A stretch of 64,000 bases of DNA from Siccirubricoccus sp. G192 (GTDB lineage Bacteria; Pseudomonadota; Alphaproteobacteria; Acetobacterales; Acetobacteraceae): the NCBI RefSeq assembly GCF_019084075.1, contig NZ_JAHREN010000001.1:958501-1022500 (forward strand), read 5' to 3'. Of this stretch, positions 21,499-29,498 are shown piece by piece. Under the pieces are notes generated by a model. The model ran no database searches, had not been told where the DNA came from, and saw only the letters and a program-made list of their open reading frames with translations. Position 1 is the stretch's first letter, and every line of letters starts with the position of its first letter. A program made the position numbers and the translations under genes.

Positions 21499-22848
21499 TC
21501 AGCGCCGCCGCCGTCGCGAAAGGCTGAGCCCCGCCGCCGCCAGGGCGAAGCCGACGCCGGCGCCAAGCGCCAGACGCGGCCCGCCCGGTCCCGCGATCTG
21601 GAAGGCCAGCGCCAGGGTGGTGGTGCCAAGCGTGGTGCCGAGCAGCCGCGCCGTCGCCTGCATGCCCCCCGCGCCGCCGCTGCGCGATTTCGGCGGGGCC
21701 GAGAGCATGGTGCGGTTGTTGGGCGTCTGGAAGGCGCCGAATCCGGTGCCGCAGAGCGCCACCACGCTGCCGAGCAGCAGGGTTTCCCCGGCGGCCGGCA
21801 GCACCGCCAGCAGCGCCAGCCCGGTCGCCATCAGCCCCATGCCCGCGGCGCAGATCAGCGCGCTCGGCACCCGGTCCGACAGGTGCCCGGCCAAGGGTGC
21901 CGCGATGGCGATGGCGAGCGGCCAGGGCGTCATCAGCAGCCCGGTTTCCACCTGGCTGCGCCCGGCCGCCTGCAACAGGAAGGGCAGCGCCAGGTAGCTC
22001 GCATACCAGGCGGCGAAGCCGCAGACCGAGGCGCCGACGGCGAAGGCCACCTCGCGGATGCGCAGCAGGTCCAAGGGCAGCAGCGGCGCGGGCTGGGTGC
22101 GTTGCCGCCGCACCAGCCAGAAGCCGGCCCCCAGCCCCGCCGCCATCAGCGGCAGCGCCGTTGCGGTTGCCGTCAGCAGCAGGTTGAGGCCGAGGAAGAA
22201 CAGGCCGAAGGCCAGGATGTTCAGCACCGTCCCGGGCAGGTCGAAGCGCCGCCCGCTGCCGCGCGGGTCCGGCAGCGCCCGGATGCCGATCGCCAGCCCC
22301 ACCAACGCCACCGGCACATTCACCAGGAACAGCCAGTGCCAGGGCGCCAGCGCCAGGATCGCCGCGGCAAGGGAGGGCGCCGAGGCGCTGGAGACCGCCA
22401 CCACCATGGCATTGAAGCCGATCGCCCGGCCGAGCTGGCTGGCCGGGTAGGTATACCGGATCAGCCCGCCGGTCAGGCTCATCACCGCGGAGGAGCCGAG
22501 CCCCTGCATCACCCGGCAGGCCAGCAGCGCCTCGAAATCCGGGGCCTGGCTGGCGCCGAGCGAGGCCAGGCCGAAGATCCCGAACCCCGTCAGGAAGACC
22601 CGGCGGAAGCCCAGCGTCTCCCCCAGCGAGGCCAGCGGCAGCAGGGTGGTCACGACTGTCAACTGATAGGCATTGAGCAGCGAGGTGGCGCGCGCCGGGG
22701 AGACGCCGAGGTCGCGCGCGATGCCCGGCAGCGCCACGCCCAGCATGGTGCCATCCAGCACCGTCATGGCGATGGAGAGCAGGATGGCGAGGATCGCGGC
22801 ATAGCGGCGCGGCGTCGGCAATCCGTCCGAAGGGTCGTGCTGGGTCAT
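21499..22848 (-). CDS. MFS transporter, DHA2 (14-helix) drug exporter type
   Basis: The 449 residues carry about 14 hydrophobic helices. The first is followed by the DHA2-type motif SIAMTVLDGTMLGVALPGIA. Motif A lies at GETLGFRRVFLTG, and FQTPNNRTMLSAPPKS is the typical NNA/NNR segment of EmrB/LfrA-like exporters. It should be an inner-membrane proton antiporter for small organic compounds; the substrate is unknown. The same strand carries an NTF2-like gene and the nitrile-hydratase-like genes upstream with a 74-bp gap, so an exporter for a nitrile-related compound is possible but not shown. Confidence 0.88.
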   Translation of the reverse strand: MTQHDPSDGLPTPRRYAAILAILLSIAMTVLDGTMLGVALPGIARDLGVSPARATSLLNAYQLTVVTTLLPLASLGETLGFRRVFLTGFGIFGLASLGASQAPDFEALLACRVMQGLGSSAVMSLTGGLIRYTYPASQLGRAIGFNAMVVAVSSASAPSLAAAILALAPWHWLFLVNVPVALVGLAIGIRALPDPRGSGRRFDLPGTVLNILAFGLFFLGLNLLLTATATALPLMAAGLGAGFWLVRRQRTQPAPLLPLDLLRIREVAFAVGASVCGFAAWYASYLALPFLLQAAGRSQVETGLLMTPWPLAIAIAAPLAGHLSDRVPSALICAAGMGLMATGLALLAVLPAAGETLLLGSVVALCGTGFGAFQTPNNRTMLSAPPKSRSGGAGGMQATARLLGTTLGTTTLALAFQIAGPGGPRLALGAGVGFALAAAGLSLSRRRRR

Positions 22849-22922
22849 GCGCGGCTGGAGCGCCTGGTGCTTTCTGCCAAGGCCCCGCGTGCTACCGCCG
22901 GCCGGGATTCTGCGATGGGAAG

Positions 22923-23369
22923 TTAGCTGCCGCCACCGGGAGCGGGCGGGTGGAGCGCGGCGAGCACCGCGGCGGTATCGTAGTATTCACGGAATTCCAG
23001 GATGCGCCCGTCGCGGATGCGCATGATATCGACCTTGGGGAGCTCAAGCTCGGCCCCCGTCGCCAGGAAGCGGGCACGGCCGCGGGCCATGATGGTGACC
23101 CATTCGCCCTCCGGGATCACCTGCTCGACCGCATAGCCGGTGATCCGCAGCACCGCGTCCAGTCGGGCGAAGTAGTCCTCCACCCCGGCGCGGCCGCGAC
23201 GGGTGCCGCCCCAGGGGATCTCCGGCCCCGCCACCGAGGTCCAGACCACATCCTCCGCCAGTGCATCCAGCACCGCGGCACGGTTGCCGCGGCCGTATTC
23301 GTCGTAGAGCCGGGACTGCTCGGCCAGGCTCCTCTGGGTCAGCGCGAAGACGGCGGCGAAGTCGTTCAT
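22923..23369 (-). CDS. SnoaL/NTF2-like family protein
   Basis: The 148 residues show the cone-shaped SnoaL fold: RLYDEYGRGNRAAVLDALAE, then DVVWTSVAGPEIPWGGTRRG, then VEDYFARLDAV, ending DIMRIRDGRILEFREYYDTA. Members are small enzymes (isomerases, hydrolases, cyclases) or binding proteins, often limonene-1,2-epoxide-hydrolase- or ketosteroid-isomerase-like. It lies 36 bp downstream of the nitrile-hydratase alpha-like gene on the same strand, so it may belong to that operon. No specific catalytic assignment is possible. Confidence 0.82.
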   Translation of the reverse strand: MNDFAAVFALTQRSLAEQSRLYDEYGRGNRAAVLDALAEDVVWTSVAGPEIPWGGTRRGRAGVEDYFARLDAVLRITGYAVEQVIPEGEWVTIMARGRARFLATGAELELPKVDIMRIRDGRILEFREYYDTAAVLAALHPPAPGGGS

Positions 23370-23405
23370 CGGCTTGGTCCTTCCGGTTCCGCCGCGCCAG
23401 GGCTT

Positions 23406-24005
23406 TCAGGCGGCAGCCGCGGCCGGCTGTTGCGGCAGCGCCACGCCCACCAGCGCATCGCGGGTGACGATGGCGGCGAGCTGGTCCTCGCTCCAGCCCT
23501 CGGTGCCGGCGGGGCGCATGGGCAGCACCATCCAGCGGTAATCCGCGGTGCTGTCCACCACGCGGATCTCCATGCCCTCCGGCAGGACGGTGCCCCATTC
23601 CGCCAGCACGCCGCGCGGGTCGCGCACGGCGCGGGAGCGGTAGGCGAAGGATTTGTACCAATGCGGCGGGTAGCCGAGCACGGCGCGCGGGTAGCAACTG
23701 CACAGGGTGCAGACCACCAGGTGATGGCGCGCCGCCGTATCCTCCAGCACGCCGAGCGGCGGGGCGCCGGCCATGGAAACCCCCATTCGCTCCGCGGCCT
23801 GGGCGCCGTCGCGCAGCAGCAGCGCACGGTATTCCGGGTCGAGCCAGGCGCGGGCCACCATGCGGGCGCCGGTTTCCGGGCTGGCGCGGTCGGTGCTGGC
23901 CTGGCGGGCGGCGAGTTCCTCCTCGGAGACGATGCCCTTGGCCTTCAGGGCGGCGATCAGCGCTTCCAATTGCGCCAGGGATTCGCGGCGGGCGGGCGGG
24001 CTCAT
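23406..24005 (-). CDS. Nitrile hydratase / thiocyanate hydrolase alpha-type subunit, cobalt class
   Basis: I choose ATG 24005 (199 residues), which overlaps the preceding stop as ATGA; a longer frame from 24041 adds only a Gly-rich stretch. The metal claw reads VCTLCSCYPRAVLG, with Thr in C-T-L-C-S-C as in Co(III) enzymes (Fe enzymes have Ser). The two inner Cys would be oxidised to sulfinic and sulfenic acids. WYKSFAYRSRAVRDPRGVL follows as usual. The enzyme adds water to a nitrile (giving an amide) or hydrolyses thiocyanate; sequence alone cannot decide. It works with the two beta-half genes upstream. No activator/cobalt-insertion gene is found next to it unless one of the halves serves as such. 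Confidence 0.87.
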   Translation of the reverse strand: MSPPARRESLAQLEALIAALKAKGIVSEEELAARQASTDRASPETGARMVARAWLDPEYRALLLRDGAQAAERMGVSMAGAPPLGVLEDTAARHHLVVCTLCSCYPRAVLGYPPHWYKSFAYRSRAVRDPRGVLAEWGTVLPEGMEIRVVDSTADYRWMVLPMRPAGTEGWSEDQLAAIVTRDALVGVALPQQPAAAAA

Positions 24006-24307
24006 GCGGCCTCCTGCGCCGGGTTTTCCGGCTCCAGCCAATGTTCGAAGATCTCGACCAGCACCTCGTCGCCGGGGCGGCCTTCCTGGAAGATCGGCGG
24101 CTGGTCGAACAGCACATGATACAGCACGCGCTTTGGCGCCGGGCGGGCGAAGGCCAGGTCCTCGGGATTGGCGAAGCGGCCGAGCACGCGCTGCACCGTG
24201 CCGCTGCGGCCGCGCAGGTAGTGCGGCGTGCGGATGTGGCAGGGGCCGCGGCGCTCCGGCCAGTCGTCCTTGACGCGCACGCGGGTGCCGGGGGCGAGTT
24301 CGGCCAT
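24002..24307 (-). CDS. Nitrile hydratase beta subunit, C-terminal-half homolog
   Basis: The 101 residues match only the SH3-like C-terminal domain of nitrile hydratase beta: ELAPGTRVRVKDDWPERRGP, then HIRTPHYLRGRSGTVQRVLG, then YHVLFDQPPIFQEG, ending VEIFEHWLEP. In ordinary enzymes this is fused behind the helical N-terminal domain; here it is a separate gene with its own ATG, overlapping the N-half stop by one base and the alpha start by four. Thiocyanate hydrolase (scnA) and toyocamycin nitrile hydratase have the same split, so the enzyme is likely a heterotrimer unit. Confidence 0.83.
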   Translation of the reverse strand: MAELAPGTRVRVKDDWPERRGPCHIRTPHYLRGRSGTVQRVLGRFANPEDLAFARPAPKRVLYHVLFDQPPIFQEGRPGDEVLVEIFEHWLEPENPAQEAA

Positions 24308-24600
24308 CAGCGCAACTCCTCCGCCTGCACCACGCCCTTCTCCAGCATCAGCGTGGTGATGGAACGCAGCCAGCGCTCGTAATAGGTGAGCGCGAGGTAT
24401 TCCTCCTCGGGGATGGATTCGATGCCGCGGCGCAGCTCGTCCACCGTCATCAGCTTCTTCTGGGCCAGAAGCTGGCGCAGCGCATCAACGCGCTTGCCGA
24501 AGGCATCCGGCGGTTCCTCGTCCCGTTCCACCGGCGTGCAGCGGAAGCGGGGGACGCCGCCCATGTCATGGGTGGCGGGGGTGCGGTCGGGGTCGCTCAT
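24307..24600 (-). CDS. Nitrile hydratase beta subunit, N-terminal-half homolog
   Basis: The 97 residues match the helical N-terminal domain of the beta subunit: DMGGVPRFRCTPVERDEEPP, then FGKRVDALRQLLAQKKLMTV, then RRGIESIPEEEYLALTYYER, ending EKGVVQAEELR. It is the first gene of the three-gene unit and corresponds to scnB of thiocyanate hydrolase. Such free N-half proteins can also act as metallochaperone-like activators, so a dual role is possible. The Arg residues that salt-bridge to the oxidised Cys claw would lie in this piece, but I cannot place them with certainty. Confidence 0.8.
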   Translation of the reverse strand: MSDPDRTPATHDMGGVPRFRCTPVERDEEPPDAFGKRVDALRQLLAQKKLMTVDELRRGIESIPEEEYLALTYYERWLRSITTLMLEKGVVQAEELR

Positions 24601-24645
24601 GGGGAGAGGCTAGGGCGATCGGGCGGCGGCCGTCCAGCGGCCTGA

Positions 24646-24699
24646 TTTGGTGGGCCGATTCACCTGCCGCCCGGAAACCAGGCGTCAGGATCGGGCCGC
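24646..24699. repeat. Palindromic intergenic element, copy 1 of 3
   Basis: This 54-bp element lies between the nitrile-hydratase operon and the SH3 gene. It reads TTTGGTGGGCCGATTCACCT at its left end, then a short hairpin arm pair around CCGGAAACCA, then GGCGTCAGGATCGGGCC. The same element occurs at 37494-37547 and 46440-46493 with few differences. The outer arms (GGGCCGAT and ATCGGGCC) pair here. It ends on the stop codon of the SH3 gene, so it may be that gene's terminator or a small mobile repeat. Confidence 0.75.
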
Positions 24700-25607
24700 T
24701 AGTTGATCGCCTCGTCCGGCGTCACGCCCCAGATCTCGGACCGCTTGATGTAACCGCGATGATCGGCCACCCGCACCTCGCACCAGGGGCTGCCGGCCTC
24801 GCATTGCCGGAGCGTGCCGATGACCCCTGGCTGTAGGCGGGCGACGGCGGGGGCGCCTTCCTCCGGCCGGCGGCGCAGCAACCGCTCCCCGCCCTGCACC
24901 AGGAAGGTGCGGCGGGCGCTGAGCAGCGGGCGCTGGACCCAGCCCTCGGTCCCCTCGGGGTCGCGGATGCGGCGCCAGATCTGGTGTTCCCCCACGATCT
25001 GCACCGGCAGGTCGCGGCGCTGATAGGTCCATTCCACGCGATAACGCAGATCCGGCCCGATCCGCATGTTCACTTGGCTGGAGCCAAGGGCGGCGAAGCG
25101 CGGCAGCGGCAGGCCGGTGACGTCGCCAACGCTCGGCCGGGGCGGGGTGGGTGGCGCCACGGGTTCCGGCGGCCGGACAACGCCGGCGGTGGCGGCAGCC
25201 CCGGCGGCGGCACCCGCGGCGGCTCCGGCGGCGCGGCGGCCCTGGCCGACGGGTGCCTGGCCGGCGGCCGGGCGCTGCGCGCTGGTGCTGCCGGGGCGTG
25301 GCTGCACGACCGGCGGGGCGGAGGGTGTGCGGGGCCTGGACGTGGCGGGGGCTGCGGGCGGGCGCGGCGGGGTTGGCGCCGCGGCCTGCGGCCGTGCCGG
25401 GGCGGTGGCGCCCTGCGCTGGCCGTGAGGGCTGGGCGGCCGGCCGGGAGGGTGCCGGTTGCGGCGCCGATTCGGCTGCCCCCGGGGGCTGCGGCGGCGGC
25501 ATCGTGGTCTGGCGGCCGAGGCTCGATTGCGCTCCCGCCGGGGAGGCGAGCAACATCCAGGGCAGCAGCAGTGCGGGCAGGAGGCGGTGGTTCACACCCC
25601 CCCGCAT
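24699..25607 (-). CDS. Exported SH3-domain protein with Pro/Ala-rich linker
   Basis: The protein has 302 residues. A signal peptide (LLPALLLPWMLLASPAGA) precedes a ~130-residue low-complexity segment rich in Pro, Ala, Gln and Arg. It is followed by two bacterial SH3-like units of the COG3807/DUF1058 type: SSQVNMRIGPDLRYRVEWTY with VQIVGEHQIWRRIRDPEGTEGW (quoted in part), then RLQPGVIGTLRQCEAGSPWC with HRGYIKRSEIWGV. These domains bind cell-wall peptides; with the long linker the protein probably spans or anchors to the periplasmic wall. A GTG five codons in is an alternative start that would remove MRGG. Confidence 0.83.
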   Translation of the reverse strand: MRGGVNHRLLPALLLPWMLLASPAGAQSSLGRQTTMPPPQPPGAAESAPQPAPSRPAAQPSRPAQGATAPARPQAAAPTPPRPPAAPATSRPRTPSAPPVVQPRPGSTSAQRPAAGQAPVGQGRRAAGAAAGAAAGAAATAGVVRPPEPVAPPTPPRPSVGDVTGLPLPRFAALGSSQVNMRIGPDLRYRVEWTYQRRDLPVQIVGEHQIWRRIRDPEGTEGWVQRPLLSARRTFLVQGGERLLRRRPEEGAPAVARLQPGVIGTLRQCEAGSPWCEVRVADHRGYIKRSEIWGVTPDEAIN

Positions 25608-25654
25608 GCCAAGCCTGGCCCCGACTGGTCAAGTTATGGTTGGTCACGCGCGGG

Positions 25655-26044
25655 TCATAGGGAAACACTCTGGCCATCCCCCAGTGCCGCAAGGAAGGTT
25701 GCCACCCCCGCCACTTCCACCCCCGGCGCCAGCGCCGCGCCGGTAAGGTCCTCGGCCCGCAGCCCGGCCTCGCAGGCGATGCGCCGGATGCCGAGTTCCA
25801 CCGCCGCCGGCAGCAAGGTGGCGATGCCGGCGACGCCGCGCGCCTCCAGCGCCGCCTCGCGCGGGTCCGCCAGCAGCGGCGAGGGGTCGAGGAACAGCCG
25901 GCAGCCGGCATTGGTGGCGAAAAGCACCACCTCCCGCCCCAGCGCCGCGGCGCCGGCGGCCAGCACCAGCGCATAATGCGCCCGCTCATGCCCGCCCGAG
26001 AGCAGCAGGATGCCGAGGGTCCTGGCCGGCGGCCCTGCCGCCAT
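25655..26044 (-). CDS. DsrE-family protein
   Basis: The start at ATG 26044 (129 residues) is directly next to the end of the moeB-like gene. The fold begins [20 protein letters not shown], followed by [40 protein letters not shown], and [20 protein letters not shown]. This is the DsrE/F Rossmann-like fold; the Cys in IRRIACEAG sits where sulfur-carrier members have their active Cys. Its link to the ThiF/MoeB-type activating enzyme upstream suggests a role in sulfur transfer, but no target is visible. Confidence 0.78.
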   Translation of the reverse strand: MAAGPPARTLGILLLSGGHERAHYALVLAAGAAALGREVVLFATNAGCRLFLDPSPLLADPREAALEARGVAGIATLLPAAVELGIRRIACEAGLRAEDLTGAALAPGVEVAGVATFLAALGDGQSVSL

Positions 26045-26046
26045 GC

Positions 26047-26870
26047 TCACGCGGCGCAGACCGCCGGCGCGGGGTTGCGGTGCCGGGAGAGGTCGCGATC
26101 GAGGCATCCTCCCCGCAGAGCGCGCATTCCGGGTCGCGCCGCAGCCGCACCGTGCGGAACCGTGCATCCAGCGCGTCCCAGAGCAGCAGCCGGCCGGACA
26201 ATGTCTCGCCGATGCCGAGGATCAGCTTCAGCACCTCGGTCGCCTGCAAGGTGCCCATCACGCCGGTGACGGCGCCGAGCACGCCGGCTTCCGAGCAGCT
26301 CGGCACCAGCCCCTCCGGCGGGATCTCCGGGTGCAGGCAGCGGTGGCAGGGATGTGGCGGGCCGAGATGCGAGCGGAAGACCGAAAGCTGCCCCTCGAAG
26401 CGCAGCACCGCCGCCGAGACCAGCGGCCGGCCGAGCAGGTGGCAGGCATCGCCCAGCAGGAAGCGGGTGGCGAAATTGTCGGTGCCGTCGCAGACCAGGT
26501 CGTAGCGCGGGATCAGCTCCTGCGCGCTCTCCGCGTCCAGCCGGACCGCATGGGTTTCCACCCGCGTCTCCGGGTTGAGCGCAGCCAGCGTCTCCGCCGC
26601 GCTTTCCGCCTTGTTGCGGCCGATGCGGGCGGTGGTATGCGCCACCTGGCGTTGCAGGTTGGAGAGTTCCAGCCGGTCGTGGTCGATCAGCCCGATGGTG
26701 CCCACCCCCGCCGCTGCGAGATAGAGCGCCAGCGGCGAGCCGAGCCCGCCCGCCCCCACCACCAGCACCCGCGCGGCACGGAGGCGGGCCTGGCCCTCGG
26801 CGCCCACCTCCTGCAGCAGGATGTGGCGGGAGTAGCGGTGCAATTCGGCATCGGTGAAATCGAGGTCCAT
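26047..26870 (-). CDS. moeB: ThiF/MoeB-family adenylyltransferase (one frameshift near the 3' end)
   Basis: Starting at ATG 26870, about 274 residues. It contains the ATP-binding [20 protein letters not shown], the [16 protein letters not shown] motif with its Arg, the Asp in [13 protein letters not shown], and C-terminal zinc ligands CHRC and CALCGED. MoeB/ThiF enzymes adenylate the C-terminal Gly-Gly of MoaD or ThiS. The adenylating Cys lies in the stretch [13 protein letters not shown]. Near 26096 one base is missing: after CGEDASI the given frame changes, whereas a one-base insertion continues [16 protein letters not shown] and stops at 26047, next to the DsrE start. Whether it serves MoaD, ThiS or another carrier is open. 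Confidence 0.83.
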
Positions 26871-26902
26871 GGCGGCGATATGGGGCGGCGCGGGCATCGG
26901 CG

Positions 26903-27350
26903 CTAGCGCGTTCCCGTGCTGCCGAAGCCGCCGGTGCCACGGGTGCTGTCGGGCAGCGCCGCCACCTCCCGCCAGGCGGCACGCGTCACCGGGGCCAGCA
27001 CGGCCTGGGCGATGCGCATGCCGCGCTCCACGGTGAAGGGTTCCGTGCCGGCATTCAGGAGGATGACCTGCAATTCCCCCCCGGTAGTCCTCGTCGATCG
27101 TGCCGGGGCTGTTCGGCACCAGGACGCCGTGCTTCAGCGCCAGGCCAGAGCGCGGCCGGATCTGCAATTCATGCCCCTCCGGCAGGGCGATGCGGAGCCC
27201 GGTCGGCACCAGGGCGCGGCCACCCGGCGGCACCAGCAGCGGCTCCGTCACCGCCGCCAGCAGGTCCATTCCCGCCGCACCCTCGGTGGCATAGGCGGGC
27301 AGCGGCAGGCCCTCGGCATGCGGCAGGCGCAGCACCGCGATCTCATTCAT
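26903..27350 (-). CDS. dut: Deoxyuridine 5'-triphosphate nucleotidohydrolase (one frameshift)
   Basis: The start at ATG 27350 gives [20 protein letters not shown]. The dUTPase motifs are [12 protein letters not shown] (motif 1), [12 protein letters not shown] (motif 2, with the catalytic-site Ser) and [10 protein letters not shown] (motif 3). The frame breaks in the C7 run at 27076-27082; removing one base gives [17 protein letters not shown], then [14 protein letters not shown] and the C-terminal arm [12 protein letters not shown] (motif 5) with stop at 26903. The enzyme hydrolyses dUTP to dUMP and diphosphate. The gene is indispensable in most bacteria, so the break is almost certainly a sequence error. 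It overlaps coaBC. Confidence 0.88.
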
Positions 27351-28541
27351 GCCCCCCGGCTCCGCGATCGTCTCCGCGATCCGCTGCGCCAGGCGTTCCG
27401 CCACCGCCGCTTTCGGCATTTCCGGCCAGTCCTCCACGCCCATGGCGGTGATGAGATGCACCCGGTTCGCCTCGCCGCCCATGACATCGCCGGAGACGTC
27501 GTTGGCCACGATCCAGTCGCAGCCCTTGCGGGCGCGCTTCGCCATGGCGTGCTCCACCACCCGCTCGGTCTCCGCGGCGAAACCCACCACCAGGCCGGGC
27601 CGCCGCGCATGGGCGGAGAGGGTTGCCAGGATGTCCGGGTTCAGTGCCATGGCGAGGGTCGGCGCCGCCCCGCCCGGCTCCTTCTTCAGCTTCTGGCCGG
27701 ATTCCCGCGCCACCCGCCAATCGGCGACCGCGGCGGCCATGACGGCGATATCGGCGGGCAGCGCCGCCTCGCAGGCGGCCAGCATCTCGCGCGCGGATTC
27801 GATGCGCCGCACCGTCACGCCCGGCGGGTCCGGCACCATGACCGGGCCGGAAACCAGCGTAACCCGCGCGCCCAGCGCCGCCAACGCCGCGGCGATGGCA
27901 TGGCCCTGCTTGCCGCTGCTGCGGTTGGCGATGTAGCGCACCGGGTCGATCGGCTCATGCGTCGGGCCGGAGGTGACGAGGGCATGCCGCCCGGCGAGCG
28001 GCAGGCCGGCGGGGGCGAGCCGGGCCTGGACCGCCGCCAGGATCTCGGCGGGTTCGGCCAGCCGCCCGGGGCCGCTTTCCGGCTCCGCCATCTCGCCCAC
28101 GCCTGGGCCGACCACGCCCACGCCACGCGCCACCAGCGCCGCCATATTGGCTGACGTGGCGGGGTGTTCCCACATCGCCGGGTTCATCGCCGGCGCCACC
28201 AGCACCGGCGCGCGGGTCGCCAGCAGCACGGTGCTGGCCAGGTCATCCGCCAGTCCCGCCGCCATCTTCGCCAGGAGATCGGCCGAGGCCGGGGCCACCA
28301 CCACCAGGTCAGGCAGCCGGGCCAAGCGGATATGGCCGATCTCGGCCTCCGCCGCCCAGAGGTCGTCATGCACGCGCTGGCCGGTGATGCCCGCCAGCGC
28401 CTCCCGCGTCACGAAACGCGCGCCGCCGGCGGTGAGGATGCCGGTGACGGCGGCACCCTCGCGCCGCAGCAGGCGGGTCAGTTCCAGCGCCTTGTAGGCG
28501 GCGACGCTGCCCGCGATGACCAGGAGGATGCGCTTGCCCAT
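27347..28541 (-). CDS. coaBC: Bifunctional phosphopantothenoylcysteine synthetase/decarboxylase
   Basis: The protein has about 397 residues from ATG 28541 ([20 protein letters not shown]). The N-terminal flavin decarboxylase (CoaC) part has [20 protein letters not shown], which contains the PXMNXXMW substrate clamp. The C-terminal synthetase (CoaB) part has [20 protein letters not shown] and the KLKK segment. The two domains make 4'-phosphopantetheine for CoA. In the given sequence the frame runs into dut without a stop because the C-run at 27352-27357 has six bases; with five, CoaBC would end AEPGA and stop at 27347, giving an ATGA overlap with dut. I therefore treat the coaBC-dut fusion as an artefact. 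Confidence 0.9.
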
Positions 28542-28601
28542 GAGCATGGGTGCAAGCCTAGACGGAAGCGGGGCGGCTGTCGCGCCCCCGCAAGCCGGGG
28601 T

Positions 28602-29487
28602 TCAGACCGGCCGGTCGCCCTTCACCGTGACCCGGTTGCCGTAGCGGGTATGCGGCCAGTAGTCCCACATGGCGCGGTGCTGGGCGCAGCGGTTGTCCCA
28701 GAAGGCGATGGAATTCTCGCGCCAGCGGAAGCGGCACTGGAACAGCGGGTTGGCCATGTGCTCGAAGAGGTAGTTCAGCACCCCCGTGCTCTCATCCACC
28801 GGCAGGTCGAGGATGCGGCGGGTGAAGCCCTTGTTGACGTAGAGCGCCTTCTTGCCCGTCACCGGATGGGTGCGGATCACCGGATGCACCGCGCGCGGAT
28901 AGGCCGGCTTGTCCTTCACGCCGAAATTCGCATAGGTGCCGCGGTAATTCTCCTCGCCGTCATGCAGCGCGGTCAGCCCTTCGAGATAGGCTTTCATGCG
29001 GTCCGACAGCGCATCATAGGCGGCATACATGCTGGCAAACAGCGTGTCGCCGCCGCGCGGGGGGGCATTGCCGGATATAGAGGATGCTGCCCATCGGCGG
29101 CTCCTCGTCGCAGGAGACGTCGGAATGCCAGCCCTCGCCATTGGCGCGCGGGCTGTCCTTGTCGGCCTTGATGATCATCAGCGCGGGGTGGCCGGGCTCG
29201 GAGGGTGCCGCGGGGTGGATGTGGAGCTCGCCGAAATGCCGGCCGAAATCCAGGTGCTGCTCCTGCGTCAGGTGCTGGTCGCGGAAGAAGATCACCAGGT
29301 TCTCGGCGAGCGCCCGGTGGATCTCGTCCATCTGCTGGTTGGAGGGGCGGGCCAGGTCCACGCCGCCGATCTCGGCGCCGATGATCGGCGTCAGCTTGTC
29401 GATGGTGATGGTCTCATAGGGCGCGGCCTCGTCCGCCGCGTGCTTGTAGCGCGGGCCGGTCCAGCGCGGATGCGGGATGGTGTTCAT
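28602..29487 (-). CDS. TauD/TfdA-family Fe(II)/2-oxoglutarate dioxygenase (one frameshift)
   Basis: From ATG 29487, about 294 residues. N-terminal part: TPIIGAEIGGVDLARPSNQQ, the metal HxD in GEGWHSDVSCDEEPP. The frame breaks at the G7 run 29059-29065; removing one base restores RGGDTLFASMYAAYDALSD and continues to the second His region, FWDNRCAQHRAMWDYWPHTR, whose Arg binds 2-oxoglutarate. Family members hydroxylate taurine, 2,4-D, alkylsulfates and similar compounds; the substrate is not visible. It lies 11 bp upstream of a Bug-type binding protein on the same strand, a common pairing in uptake and degradation of organic acids. Confidence 0.86.
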
Positions 29488-29498
29488 GGCTTTGCTCC

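Noticed and set aside
25986..28547. A CoaBC-Dut-MoeB triple fusion protein of 853 codons
   Set aside because: The given frame connects them, but it destroys the C-termini of both dut and moeB; single-base corrections restore three ordinary genes.
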